From Brasenia schreberi (taxonomy: Eukaryota; Streptophyta; Magnoliopsida; Nymphaeales; Cabombaceae), in NCBI GenBank assembly GCA_036023115.1, contig JAYKKT010000056.1, forward strand, positions 1,178,001-1,242,000: a DNA stretch of 64,000 nt. Direction: 5' to 3'. The notes beneath the pieces were generated by a model. That model made no database searches, was not told where the DNA came from, and was given only the letters and a program-made list of their open reading frames with translations. Below are positions 35,701 through 47,310 of the stretch, piece after piece. A program made the translations under genes and the position numbers. Position 1 is the stretch's first letter. Each line of letters begins with the position of its first letter.

Positions 35701-35994
35701 AAAAAATAAAAAAAACATTCAAAATATACCTAAATCCAAGTTTGGAGGCTTGGACGGACACCGTAGGGCATGATTTTAGAGCTTTGAACACCAAGGAGGC
35801 GAAAACCGACTCTTAGGGAGCTTGAGGAATCCAAAAGAAGAGAGGAAACCCGCAAAAAATCGCTGGTTTCTCTTGGATCGGGACCCTTTATAAGGGTTAT
35901 AGGGCATATCGTGCGATACGGTGCGATACGCCCGCACCTGCGATACGGGCCCCCGTATCGTATCGCGTCGTATCGTACGATACGGACAACACTG
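32745..35994 (-). mobile_element. hAT-1: 3,250-bp hAT transposon inside RTE-D
   Basis: TIRs are CAATGTTGTC (left) and CAGTGTTGTC (right end, inverted), with a perfect 8-bp TSD AGTGAAAC at 32737-32744 and 35995-36002. Both ends carry dense GTATCG/CGATAC words (about ten at the right end), the probable transposase-binding subterminal repeats. Its minus-strand transposase is disrupted. It is the youngest layer of a three-level nest (hAT-4, RTE-D, hAT-1) and is a close relative of hAT-2. Confidence 0.95.
33024..35520 (-). pseudogene. hAT-1 transposase relic (BED finger, DUF659, hAT dimerisation)
   Basis: From MPGRGGRDYHSKFDD at 35520 the first ~215 codons are open. They include a BED-type finger (LKIICLFCEKVVSGGISRLK, then HH) and a Ser/Arg-rich linker. 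A stop follows GYKMLSY near 34830. The DUF659 block then reads GWTDRRGRTLLNFLVYCPKG, and ITDNATNYKAAGKELADIYG and TPCEAHCLDLILEDIGEMDE follow (34548-34291). The dimerisation block near 33610-33420 reads CERNWSVF-stop-HIHTKKRNRLEH. The protein ends in an acidic tail at 33024. The last part is joined by an intron-like gap at about 33327-33420. The stop in the dimerisation block is shared with hAT-2. Confidence 0.9.
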
Positions 35995-36002
35995 AGTGAA
36001 AC

Positions 36003-37889
36003 TTTAGAGGCTTATAAGAAAGCAAAGAAGGAAGCGAAAAAGGCCGTGAGTGAAGCAAAAGCTAAATTTTGGGAGGACTTATATAAAAAACTCAACTCAA
36101 AAGAGGGTGAAAGAGATATTTTTAGGATAGCTAGGGCTAGAGATAAGAAAACTAAAGATCTTAATTATGTTAGATGTATCAAAGACGAGGATGAAAAAAA
36201 TTCTAGTGGCAAATGATGATATAAGAAATAGATGGAAAAACTATTTTTATAATCTTTTTAATGAAAATAAAGATGTTAGTATTATCTTAGGAGAGTTAGC
36301 CAAATCAGAAAAGTATATAAACCACAATTTCTACTAACATATTCAAAATATTGAAGTTAAAGAGGCTCTTAAACATATGAAGGGTGGTAAATCGGTAGGA
36401 CCAGATAATATTCCTATAGAAGTTTAGAAAATACTAGGAGAAATAGGAATCACTTGGCTCACAAGACTATTTAATGAAATATGGAAAAACCAAAAGATGC
36501 TCGAGGAATAGAGAGCAAAGTACACTTATACTCATATATAAGAACAAGGGAGACATTCAAAATTGTGCGAATTATCGAGGTATCAAGTTAATGAGCCATA
36601 CTATGAAATAATGTGAAAGAATTATCAAATGTAGGTTAAGACAAGTATCAAGTATAACATAGAACCAATTTGGATTCATGTCTGACAAATCTATTGTTGA
36701 AGCGATTCACCTTTTGAGACGTCTTATGAAACATTTTAGGGCAAATAAAAATGACCTTCACATGATATTTATTAATCTAGAAAAAACTTATGATAGGGTA
36801 CCAAGGGAGGTTCTTTGGAGAACTTTAGAAAAAAGAGGTATCCTATTGACATACATTAACCTTATAAGAGACATGTATGATGGTGCAAAAACTTGTGTGA
36901 GGACTCATGAACTTTGAAGTTAATATTGGGTTACATCAAGGATCAACTTTAAGTCCATATTTATTTATAATGGTGATTGATAAGTTAACAAAACATATTC
37001 AAGATGAAGTACCTTGGTGTATGTTATTTGCAGATGTCATTGTATTAGTGGAGGAGTCTAAGAAAAAAGTTAATAGAAAATTGGAACTATGGAGAGAAAC
37101 ATTAGAAAGCAAAGGTTGCAGATGACATTGTATTAGTGGAGGAGTCTAAGAAAAAAGTTAACAGAAAATTGGAACTATGGAGAGAAACATTAGAAAGCAG
37201 AGGCCTCCAACTTAGTAGAACAAAGACCGAATATATGGAATGTAAGTTTGATCATTTGGTTACCTCAGAGGACATAAAAATTAAAATTGGCACACATTGA
37301 ATCCCCCAAAAGGAAAGTTTTAATTACCTAGGGTCAATTTTTCAGAGTGATGGAAGAATTGATAGAGATGTTACGCATAGAATTAATGTTGGTTGGTTAA
37401 AATGTAGAGGAGCATTAGGTATTCTTTGTGATAAGAAGATACCATTAAAGTTAAAAGGTAAATATTATAGAGCCGTAATTAGGCCTGCCATATTTTATGG
37501 TTCTGAGTGTTGGGCAGTTAATCATCACCATGTACAAAAGATGTCTGTGACATAAACGAAGATGTTGAGATGGATGAGTGATCATACTAGAAAAGACCGT
37601 GTACATAATGAAGTTATTAGAAACAAATTAGGAGTGACACCAATAGAGGATAAAATGAGAGAATATCTTTAAGATGGTTTGGACATATAGAAAGAAGATC
37701 AAAAGAAGAACCTATAAGAAGGTATGAAAAACTAAATTTGGAAAGTATTAAAAGAGCTAGAGGACAATCACAAAAGTGTTGGAAAGAAACAATAAAGAAT
37801 GATCTAGCTTATTGTGAGTTAACTGCTAACATGGCACACGATAGGGATCTATGGAAACAAAGAATCCATGTAGCCGACCCCGTCTAGTA
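36003..37889 (+). pseudogene. RTE-D linker and reverse transcriptase (decayed)
   Basis: Continues the RTE-D frame after hAT-1 with ETLEAYKKAKKEAKKAVSEA and the linker. RT follows: GPDNIPIEV-stop near 36427, [30 protein letters not shown] (36768-36820; the catalytic Asp of motif A is Asn) and LFADVIVLVEE (37025; the second Asp of motif C is Val). An 88-bp tandem duplication at 37030-37205 then shifts the frame. The C-terminal tail to ADPV ends at 37889. Both catalytic replacements and multiple stops mean no RT activity. Confidence 0.88.
37030..37205. repeat. 88-bp tandem duplication over the RT catalytic motif
   Basis: Units 37030-37117 and 37118-37205 both begin GCAGATG(T/A)CATTGTATTAG and end GAAAGCA(A/G)AGG. 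The unit length is not a multiple of three, so it shifts the RTE-D frame. Unit 1 encodes FADV, unit 2 the ancestral FADD. Confidence 0.93.
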
Positions 37890-40800
37890 TGGGAAAAGGC
37901 TTAGTTGTTGTTGACAATAAATAGTTAAATATATTCTTGCTATTCCTATTTCTGTTATAGCGTATGAGTCTGCCTTTAGTATAAGCGGGAGGTGGATAAG
38001 TCCTCATTGAAGTATACTTCATCTAAAGACATTGAAAGCTTTGATGTTTGCTAAGAATTGGTTGTGGGCATATATTAAAGGTATTGACAATTTTAATATA
38101 TATAATTATTTTGCTTTGAAATTTTTAATTATTATAAATGTATTATTATTATTATATATATATATATATATAGGTGAACCTTTACTGATGCATCATTGTG
38201 TGCTTCCATGTGTTGGCAATGAGGAGGTTGAAAATGATAAAAATAATTATCAGTCACCTTATCACTGAGGTTCAAAATATTTTACTCTTATAATAGAGTG
38301 ATTTTATTTCTTCTATCTTAAATTTAATGTTATTTTGTTATATGTTAAAGAATGTTCTAGAAGTCAAAAGTGAAGATATGAACGAAACCCCGTGCCTCCA
38401 TGAGTATGTGTCTTGTTGATGTCTCTTTGTTGAAAATATTACTTCTATTTTAACTTTGGCATGCTCATATTCAGTGTTGTATGATTGTGTGAAGGAGAGA
38501 AAAATAATTTGTAACTATTCTATAATAGTTCAGGATTAGTCAACCGATCAGCAGATTTAGGTGAAACATTTTTATTTACAAACTTATATTTCTTATCCTT
38601 GTTTATTCAATGAATCCTGTCATAATTGGTGTCAAGATCATAGATTAGTGCACAGTTATTCACATATATGAAGAGCTTATGCTTATTATGGTTTCACAAA
38701 TTGAAATATGTCCTCTTAGGCCCATTTAAATGCATGGAGTTTTGTTTGTTTTGAGAAACAATAATTTTTTTCTCAAACAAGTAGGGCACACATGCATTTT
38801 TGCCTTTCTCTACAAATACAATGAACAAAGATAAATTGATCAAGAGTTCATGGAGTTTTTTTTCATATAAAAAATATCAAATGTTATACATCTAGCACCT
38901 CTACCTTGGAAAATAAGTCCAGGCCTTCAAGTATCACTCATGGGGCCGCTCATGGTTGTGAAAATGTAGTAGCATTGCAACAACTTGTAGTGGAAGCCAA
39001 TTCCAGGAAAGCCCTCCTCTTCAACAATGTTGATTCTCTATGAAAGTTCACTTTTTAGGTAAAATTGATGCTTTTTGTTCTACATATGTTGAATTTTTTT
39101 GTCATTTCTTCCCTCCGCATATGAATTTAGCTATATTTGTGACTTTTTGCTTCTTTCTATCAAGAAGCTTCCTTTTTGCTCATTAACATTCAGATTTTAC
39201 TTAGATCTTATTTTTGATTAATTGGTTGGAAGAGAAGAAGATATATTGTCATTTATTTGATTTTAGTGGCAATAACGGGATTCTAAATTAGAAGTTCACC
39301 ATGATGCTCACTGAGAATTAGAACAAACAAACATGTGACTTTCTTTAAGCAATTTTTCAACAAATAGGTGACAAACAAATGTCTGCACGTGGAACATCAC
39401 ATGAGAAAGAGTTTTCTTTCAACAATTTTCTATCTCTCCCTTTAACATCTAGAAAATGTTCTTTTGGCTATGAAATATGACTTTTCCAAGCTGTGAATCA
39501 AAAGTTGTGGTTCTTGAATGATATTTCTAGCATAAAGTTAGTAAGCTATAATTTGGGCTTCTAGAAAGACTATCCAAGCATATACATGTATTGCATGTGA
39601 ATGACATATTCAGAGATGTGTTCCTGCTTTGACTATCCTTGACCGTTAAAAATTTAGAAATCAACTTGGATTGGATTTGTGTTAATGTGGTTGTCTGGTC
39701 TAATCTGATCAGGAATCCAACTCTATCAAGTCGGTCATTGGATCAGAGTCCAAACAAGCATCAACTCAAATTGAACTTGAACTCACTCTTGAAAATATCT
39801 TTTCTTTAAAGATTTCTATACAGTAAAATCAATGCTTTCATTCATCTTATTCACATGCATAAACATTCACATACAATGTGTTTTCTTATGTTGGGTGGAG
39901 CAATTATAGGTGGAAGGGGAAAGGAGAATAAAAATGAAATGGAAGACTTCACCTAGCTCCCTATTGAAAGGGAGTAAGAATTAAGAAATGGTTGCTGCTT
40001 TTTATTACAGAGCTAGTTATGCTCATGTAAGATGTGTTGTATTTATGTGATATGAACTGTAATAAGAGTTCTTTTTTACTTCTTTATATATATTAGGGAT
40101 CCGATGTGGTTAGTGGAAAATGTAAGCCTTAATTATTATCTATTGTGGTCATCATGTTGGTTTCCTGTTCACCATCCCATCCTCTTCCATTTATGTTCTC
40201 AAGTATTAAAGCCATTTAGCCTATTAGGGTACTTGCTAACATCTCTTGAGACGAGGCAATAATAGCCCTGGTTAATTTTTGGAGTGCTAACTGGGGACAG
40301 GGTTGGGTCCCCATGGTGACCTATGGAGATAGGACCCTGGTCCCTATTCGGGGGCAGAGGCAGAGGCGGGGACCATGCCCCATGAACACCCCTAGCTTGA
40401 ACCCTTCATGACTCGGTTGTGGATGAGTTGTTTGTTGCCATCGATCCCCTGTTTGGTACCTATGGCTTCCTCTATTAGGGCTTTACATATTGGCACCATA
40501 ATGACATTGGTGGACCTCCTCATCGTCACAAAAACTAATAGTAGAAACTTAAACCCCTTGGTTGTTTTTTCATTGTTTAATGGTGAAGGCAGCCACTAAA
40601 TCGGCCATGCTTGGTGTCTAGATGTTCTTTTAGGCAATGTCTATCTATCTAGCTTACTTGGCTGACAGATTGCAGGAAAAAACTAGAAAGAAAATGAAGT
40701 GCTACCTAGCTAGCCAGTGTTTTCCTTCAATTTTCCCTCGATTTCGGTTGATAGCTTAGCTTAGATTATACATAGGCATCAAACTTTAAAAGCTCCCCAT

Positions 40801-40933
40801 AAATACTGTATAACGATGCCGGATTCGGGAGAAATCCTTACCTAGTTAGTAAGGATTTCCATCCTTATCTCTTTCCACCATACATGTCAAGTTTTTTGTG
40901 TTCTTGTTTTTTAATAACATTTGGTTCAGATTT

Positions 40934-40969
40934 TATGGGAAAAGGCTTAGTTGTTGTTGTAGTTGTTGT
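40934..40969 (+). mobile_element. 36-bp RTE tail insertion with perfect 15-bp TSD
   Basis: TATGGGAAAAGGCTTAG plus an imperfect (TTG)n is flanked by ATTTGGTTCAGATTT at 40919-40933 and 40970-40984, identical at 15/15. The insert consists only of the RTE 3' terminus, so it is a target-primed insertion that aborted or was truncated almost at once. Confidence 0.95.
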
Positions 40970-41401
40970 ATTTGGTTCAGATTTGGTTTTATGTTTGGGT
41001 CTAACCCAACCCAAGTATTACTCACTTTTTATTATAGTGAAAATATTCTTTCCATCCTCCTAGTGAGTAGGATTGGGTCGAATCATATCTTATTTTCTTT
41101 CTTTTGACTTTGCGTTTCTCATGAACTGGTTCTTGTCACTGTGTATAATGTGCGGTTCTCTTGTCTACGCATAGCGGGTAGGGTAGGAATCAAAATTACC
41201 AAATAGTCACAAAATGCTGTGATTCTTTTATAGGATTTATTGATTTACAAATAGGATTCAAGTCTTTTAAGTAGCTTAGTTGGATAACATTCTACTGCTT
41301 TTTAGATTATTATGCTAATTAATCTTGTAGTAGATGCTTGTTTATTGCATTATTTGAATTTTATGCTTTGATTTTTAATGAAAACGACTTTACTAGCCCC
41401 A

Positions 41402-41520
41402 ACAGGGCCTAGCTCATTGGCTAGGAGGTTTCACTCTCTGACAAAAGGTCATGAGTTCAATTCCCAGGTGTGCATCTTGTACGGGTCTGCCCAATCCCAT
41501 CTTTCCTAGAAAACAAAAGA
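41402..41520 (+). mobile_element. tRNA-derived SINE (copy 2)
   Basis: A-box-like TAGCTCATTGGCTAGG at 41410-41425 and B-box GAGTTCAATTCCC at 41453-41465 give a pol III internal promoter with about 30 bp spacing. The body continues CAGGTGTGCATCTTGTACG. It resembles the SINEs at 17084 and 62995 in layout. Confidence 0.6.
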
Positions 41521-41923
41521 CCTTAGTATAAAAATTCCCAATGGATTTATACTTTTAAATCGTTTGGGGAGGCTACATTGTATAATAACTTACTATGGCG
41601 TTTTTATATTAATCGATTTAATTGTAAATGTATAATTTTCTAAAAGAATAAGAGTAAACCATAATTAGAAAAAAATAGATAGTAAATATGAAGATAATAA
41701 TATATACAAGGTGATGTCTCTTTCAACTTTATCTTAATGGCATAGAATGTTTTATTTGGTTACAATGGGGGTGGAAGCAAGGTATGCATGCCTTGGGAAT
41801 TGAACTCACACACTGAGTCTTGTGGAGTGAAGAACCCTGCCATATGGGCTAACACCCTAAGTGATAATTTCCATATGATTTATTCATACAGGAAATTGCG
41901 GGGAGTTATGCATGGTGAAGCAG

Positions 41924-41933
41924 ACTCTCTGTC

Positions 41934-41967
<34 letters not shown>

Positions 41968-41968
41968 C
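41924..41968. repeat. (TCTG)n/(TC)n microsatellite
   Basis: TCTG-type units followed by about ten TC units. Confidence 0.95.
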
Positions 41969-42599
41969 ATGTGTGTGAATCAATTTAGCAAGAGCAACCA
42001 AGTCTATCTTCCTCGAGACAAGAGACCCAACAAATAACTTTACAAAGCCCTCAAAGCCATTAACCAGTCTCTGCCGTGGGAGGGTTAAATTGCTTCTTGA
42101 TTATGTTTAAAACATGTGAACAATGATCGTTTATGATAAGATCCAAGTTAATTCTAAAAGTGATATTGGTTTGATTTAAACCAACCAGGTCGTGCACCTC
42201 TTTATGATTATATGGATCTAAAAGATTTTTCTTGTGTTGGCAAGAGGAGCATTAATTCCACGGCGATTGTAGCGTAAGAAACTAGATAAGAGGCAAAACA
42301 CCGGTTAAGTGAGTGAGAGGTAAATCAAGTTGATCCATATCCACATGCACATGGGTCGAGTAGATCCAAAATAAGCCCAAGAGAGAGTTTAAGCGAGCTA
42401 GAACATAAGCCTTAACAAGCAGAAAAGGTTGAAACTCGGATTCTCATGTTTGGATTGAGCTTGTTATGAAATAAGTGCCAACATATTTAAACTTGAATTG
42501 CTTGTAAATATATACAAACATCAAGATGTGGGTACCCAAGGCCTTCTTCGAGTATGGGGTCTGCCTAATCCAGCCAGCTTACAAATAAGAAAAGTGAAA

Positions 42600-42902
42600 G
42601 AGCCACCGAAGTGTAAATATTCTTAAACTTATATAATTACATAAAAGTCACTCTCAGATTCAAAAACAAGTCGTTGTAACAGGGTCTCAATGACAATTAC
42701 TCTCCATAAGGGCTGAATCTGGGAAAAGGAAAAGATTTCGGCACGCTATCGATCATCGTCCGTCTAAAACCCTTCCCAACATCGCAGCCGTCCGATGCCG
42801 AACCTACGCACATATAGGCCACAGGAAACCATCGTAGCGCTCTCTCTCTCCTTAGGGTTCTTTCGAGGGTGATCTCTATCCACCAGTCCTTCACTCCAAA
42901 CC
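42600..42902 (+). promoter_or_regulatory. former promoter and 5' UTR of the ribosomal protein S3 gene
   Basis: Upstream of the ATG at 42903 lies a CT-rich leader with CTCTCTCTCTCCTTAGGGTT. TTAGGGTT at 42852-42859 is the reverse complement of the telo-box (AACCCTAA) typical of plant ribosomal protein promoters. A TATATAAT-like box occurs near 42631. The reverse-strand ORF at 42697-42894 is a shadow of this leader. Confidence 0.45.
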
Positions 42903-43024
42903 ATGGCGACTCAGATAAGCATCATATATTAGATTGTTGGTAGTTATAAGTGGTTGTTCGTTTGATATCTCGCCAGATGGTACATTGTTAGCAGTTTTGA
43001 CCTCTTTAGGTTGGCTTTGCAGTC

Positions 43025-43195
43025 CGCTAGATTTTGAAAGAATTAAAAGAGACAGAGGACAACCACTTAACAATAAAGAATGATCTAACTTATGTTGAGT
43101 TAACTGCTAACATGGTACATAATAGGGCTCTGTGGAAACAAAGAATCGATGTAGCCGACCCCGTCTAGTATGGGAAGAGGCTTAGTTGTTTTTTG
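43025..43195 (+). mobile_element. RTE LINE 3' fragment in the S3 pseudogene
   Basis: Starts in TTTTGAAAGAATTAAAAGAG, matching the [16 protein letters not shown] segment, lacks about 17 bp, then continues to WKQRIDVADPV and TATGGGAAGAGGCTTAGTTG at about 43195. A TSD is uncertain (TTTGCAGT before, TTTGCTGT after). It lies just downstream of the S3 start codon fragment. Confidence 0.88.
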
Positions 43196-44560
43196 CTGTT
43201 TCTGATATTACACTTATACGAGTTGTTTGGAGAGGGAAAAAAACATTTTTGACAGTTAATGTGGATAATCTATTTCATTTGAGTTTTTCTTCTTATGACT
43301 TTAGTTTTTGGTTTTGATTTGCTTATTGGTTGTTGTATTAATCTCCAAAACAATATGGTCAGGATGAAATGACATATCTCTTGTCGATGTGCAGTCATGC
43401 TTATGATTGTTTTCTCTCCTTATTGAGCATTTTTATGCATGCATACCAGTGTTATCCGTATCATGGGCTAGGGTCCTTGGCCGACCGAAACCCACAATTT
43501 TTCGTGGGTTTCCTCTCTCATTTTGGGTTCCTCAAGCTCCCTAAGAGTCGGCTTTCGCCTCCTTGGTGTTCAAAGCTCTAAAATCGTGTCTTACGGTGTC
43601 CGTGCAAGCCTCCAAACTCGGATTTAGGTATATTTTTAATGTTTGTTTCATTTTTTCTTTTATATTTGTTGTTTTTTTGGTTATTTTGTTTAATTTCTTT
43701 TTTGAATGACAAAATATGAAGTTATTAAGTGTGTGTATACGATTTTTATTGCATTCATGAAGTGGGAGACAATCCATTTGAGTGTATTTGAAGATTAGGG
43801 GATTTATGAAGTGCTTTTATTTTCAGGTTTTTGTTTGAATTAAAGTATTCCATTGAGATGGCAGGAAGGGGTGGTAGAAACTCTCGATCCGGTATGGCAG
43901 TGGGGTATATCAGTTGAGGGTTCCAGGTTAAAGATTATATGCTTATTTTGTGAAAAGGTGGTTAGTGGTGGAATTTCAAGGTTGAAACACCATCTAACAG
44001 AGTATGTCACACGGGTGCGGGTGCGGGTGCTCGTGCGGGATTACGACAAATTTCAAAAAATTTGGGTGCGACGACACGGCTAGGGTATATAATATTATAT
44101 ATATTATATATTCAACTAATTCAAGTTAAAAGCCTAGAACAAGTGAGACATCAATTAACATAAGAATATGATGACAACAATAAATAAGTACACAACTTTA
44201 TATTAAAGCAAAACAAGTAAAGAACTACCTATGTTATATCAACAATATTATCATAATATCATTTATCAACTATGAACAATATTAATGTTTGATAAATGAA
44301 ATGAAGTAATGAACATGTACCTGATAAATTATAGATCTTCACTATCAACAATATCATCACTTGAAGGGACTATTGGATCAGTGAGTTCCATATTAAGAGT
44401 ATGCAAATCTTGGTTGTCATCTAAGTGATATTCCTCTGGGTTTGCATCCCAATATTTTGATGTTCCTTCACTGCAATATATTCAAATAAATAACAAGAAA
44501 AGATCAACAATAATCATCATGATGCAAGCAAAGAAAACAATTTTAAAAGATTAGTAATTT

Positions 44561-46507
44561 TTACCTGTACTCAACATTAGATCGTGAAACCAATCTCAGA
44601 TTTGAATGGACATAAACCAAGTCTTCAGCACGACTACTTGATAGATTGTTCCTTTTGATATTGTGAATTTGAGAATATGTACTCCAATTTCTTTCACAAC
44701 AAGAAGAAGTAGCAGGTTGAGATAATAATTTTGATGCAAGCTTTTGAAGAAGAGGCATCTCAAATCTATAACATGCCCACCAATCTAGTGGATCTTGATA
44801 ATCCCTTACTTCCAGTGCTTCTTATGAATCAAGTCTGGCACACGAAAACCTTCCATATTCAGAATTTACTTGCCTAAGTAAGTATGAGTCACGATAAATC
44901 CTTCCCAAACACATTTGTCTATTCTTTGCTATTTCAGGATCTTGATTAGGAGGACAACGCCCAATGCTCTCATGCAACCATTTCTTCCCATAATATCTTG
45001 GATTTAAAGAATGTGCTAAACAATGCAAGGGAGTGTTACTTTTGTCCCATCTTGAAACTAATATAGAATGGATATGATCATAAAATGCTGATGTCTCATG
45101 AAGTTCTTTTCCCTCATGTTTCAAAATTATTGACTCAACTTTTTCAATCATGGTATCCCACATTTCATAAACTTTATGAAGCATTGGTTCATCTTTATCA
45201 ACTTCTCTCAACATCTCCCACATATGCTCTGTAAATTCAAGAAAAATATGATACCTTGTCCCACCATAAATCATTAAGAATAATAGTCTGTGTTTCTGCA
45301 ACCTTCAACAACTTTAAATGAGAATGTCTATTGAATATCGCTGAAATTAAATGGTGATTCATTACAAAATTCCTTATCTTCATACAATCTGCTGCCATAT
45401 CTTCAATCCATGAACACAATTCATATGCACGAAGATTATCTTTATCTTCTGATGACTTACATATATGAGAAAGTGCCAAATTTAAACTGTGAGCTACACA
45501 AGGTGCCCAAAATATGTGTGGATACTCACCTTCCAAACTTAACCCTACACTTTTGCAATTAGCTGCATTATCAGTGATTATTTGTACAACATTATCTGGT
45601 CCAACACTCTTAATAACTTCTATAAATAAATCTTTCAAGTATCCTGCAGTTTTAATTTCTCTAGATGCATCAACCGACTTCAAAAATATTGGCTCACTAA
45701 TTGAATAAGCAATGAAATTAATGAGTGGACGCCTTTAAATATCACTCCATCCATTAGAAACAATAGAAACACCATTAGTTTCTCATGAAAACTTCTTGTG
45801 TTCTAAAAGTCTTTCAATATTGGCTTTTTCTTCTTTAAGAATAATGGTTCGCAATCTTTCAGAACTTAGAGGAACATAACCATGTAAATTACAATTAGCC
45901 AATGAAGTGACAAGATCTTTCCAATATGGATTTCTTGCTACATTAAAAGGAAGTGAACTTGAAAAGAAAAATCTTCCAACCTTTCTATCCATCTCCTCCC
46001 TTCCACTACATTAAACGATTTTTCAATTGCTCCTCCTCTAAAACCTTTAAATTCACTTTGGATTAACTTTTTTTTCTTTTCTGCATCTTCTTTGTATCCA
46101 CCAAATAATGGAATATTTGTTCCTTTTTCACTCCTTTCATTCTTCTTTTCATACTCATCTTGCTTTTTCATTAATTGTCTTTGTAAATCCTCATCCACAT
46201 TCGAACATGCTCTTATACCATGTTTTGATAATTTTAAAAGATGTGCCTTTACTCTGGTATATGATCCTGTAAATTTTATGTTGCAAAATTTATACATAAA
46301 ATGTGTATTACCTCCATCACCTTTGTATAATTCTCTCTTTTCTACGTGCATCCACAATGGTGCATCATCACGAGGTATTGAAGGTTTTGAAACTTTTGTT
46401 GTTGATCCTGAACTTGAAGAAGGAACACTTCCACCAGAACTCCCAGTATGGCCAATACCAATTGATACTCCTTTTCCTTTTCTATTGTCGACCATTTTTA
46501 AGATCAA
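44561..46507 (-). pseudogene. hAT-3 transposase relic (BED finger, DUF659, hAT dimerisation)
   Basis: The first 189 codons from 46507 (or Met at 46492) are open. They comprise a Gly/Ser-rich leader and a BED-like finger, DDAPLWMHVEKRE...KFCNIKFTGSYTRVKAHLL. A frame change near 45960-45990 leads into WKDLVTSLANCNLHGYVPLS, then a DUF659 block with stops (NGWSDI-stop-RRPLINFIAYSI). ITDNAANCKSVGLSLEGEYP and WAPCVAHSLNLALSHICKS sit in the open 148-codon segment 45683-45237. The dimerisation motif CCERNWSTYSQIHNIKRNNL and EDLVYVHSNLRL are at 44700-44590. The catalytic region is largely readable but the stops and shifts make it non-functional. Confidence 0.9.
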
Positions 46508-47159
46508 CTCAATTCAGAATTTCACAATCTGTTTCGAAAAACAAAATATCAAAAACAACAAATAAGAGATGGAGTCAGTCATAGTCATAACTCATAAGTC
46601 ATAACATTGACATTTGACAAATGACAATTGACATACCAGTAAGTTCCAAAAGGCTTACTTAAACAGTTAACAGTTAGCAGTTACCGCATTAAGCAATTAG
46701 AAATTTAGAATATGAGTCAGCCAAATTTGATGGGCACGTAAGAGATGCAATTCACAATTGACATGCTATGCTACATGCTACAAATTAGACAATAGACACG
46801 AATAAGCCAAATTCGACCCGGTGAGTAAAGTTGGCAGAGGTGGATGGTGACATGATATGAGAAAGTCATGGCTTATCACCTTAATCAAAAGTTCTTGAAA
46901 ATAATTAATCAATTTATTCAAAAGTGGCATTGGTACAGATTCAGATAAAACAACAAACATAGTTTTCTAAAATATAGTACCAGAGGCAATTAGAGAGGCT
47001 TGCCTATTGAGTTAAGAGTTTTGTTCCTCGTGTTATTAATTTTCAGCAATAATACCAGATGGTTACAGTTACCACAGGTAATGTCGCTTTGAGGTAATGT
47101 CACAAAAGATCTCATGAAAATAATCGCAAGAAAAGTAGAAATGCACGCGATACAAAAGA

Positions 47160-47310
47160 GTTATGTTCCTCCCAAAATAATCGCAAGAAAACAATAGTTC
47201 TGTTCCTCCCAAAATAATCGCAAGAAAACGATAGTAATGTCGCGCGACAATTAGAGAGGCTTGCGTATTAAGAGTTCTGTTCCTCCCAAAATAATCGCAA
47301 GAAAATGAAT
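47160..47310. repeat. repeated CTCCCAAAATAATCGCAAGA blocks in hAT-3
   Basis: The block TGTTCCTCCCAAAATAATCG followed by CAAGAAAA occurs three times (near 47165, 47201 and 47279), with a related AATAATCGCAAGAAAAG at 47120. It lies upstream of the hAT-3 transposase start, towards its 5' end. Confidence 0.85.

Larger units (their letters stand above)
31299..37913 (+). mobile_element. RTE-D: full-length RTE-clade LINE containing hAT-1
   Basis: It starts in GCCCATGTAACTTTGCCCAT and ends in TATGGGAAAAGGCTTAG plus (TTG)n at 37913. ACAATAAA flanks both sides (31291-31298 and 37914-37921). Without hAT-1 and one TSD the element is about 3.36 kb, the usual size for RTE: 5' UTR (31299-31670), endonuclease, linker, RT, and C-terminal tail with only a few bases of 3' UTR before the TTG repeat. 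It sits in the duplicated dimerisation domain of hAT-4. It is the reference for judging the truncated copies in the window. Confidence 0.92.
29012..38268 (+). pseudogene. hAT-4 transposase relic (Ac/RICESLEEPER-like), split by RTE-D
   Basis: A start at 29012 opens 82 codons. A BED-finger remnant (HLHDHLNTCKRKKQ) lies near 29370-29420. Then come VLYEFPLSIVKYEGFQRF, ITIDMWTFKN (first catalytic Asp region), HMRCVHMLILLLK, YWNVILVILCVVVLDPRYKM (30539-30650) and two tandem copies of the hAT C-terminal dimerisation motif. The first copy is at 30958-31200 (RCWRTNDVKF). The second starts at 31236, is interrupted at 31298 by RTE-D and resumes at 37914-38130 (LKTLKALMFAKNWLWAYI). Many stops make it a clear pseudogene. 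The order and motifs match zinc-finger hAT transposases of about 650-700 residues. Confidence 0.85.
27626..40394 (+). mobile_element. hAT-4: 12.8-kb hAT transposon with nested RTE-D and hAT-1
   Basis: The left end TAGGGGTGTTAATGGGG (27626-27642) and the inverted right end TAGGGGTGTTCATGGGG (40394-40378) form a 17-bp TIR with one mismatch. The flanking 8-mers GTTTGGCC and GCTTGAAC agree at 5 of 8, consistent with an old TSD. Subterminal DNA is rich in GGGG/CCCC words on both sides. Without RTE-D (31299-37913 and one TSD) the element is about 6.15 kb, close to hAT-5. It encodes the Ac-like transposase relic described separately. Confidence 0.8.
40395..42600. other. non-coding between hAT-4 and the S3 pseudogene
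   Basis: Holds the 36-bp RTE tail, a SINE and a microsatellite described separately. ORFs at 40408-40599, 40898-41107 and 41788-41988 have no recognisable family. Confidence 0.4.
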
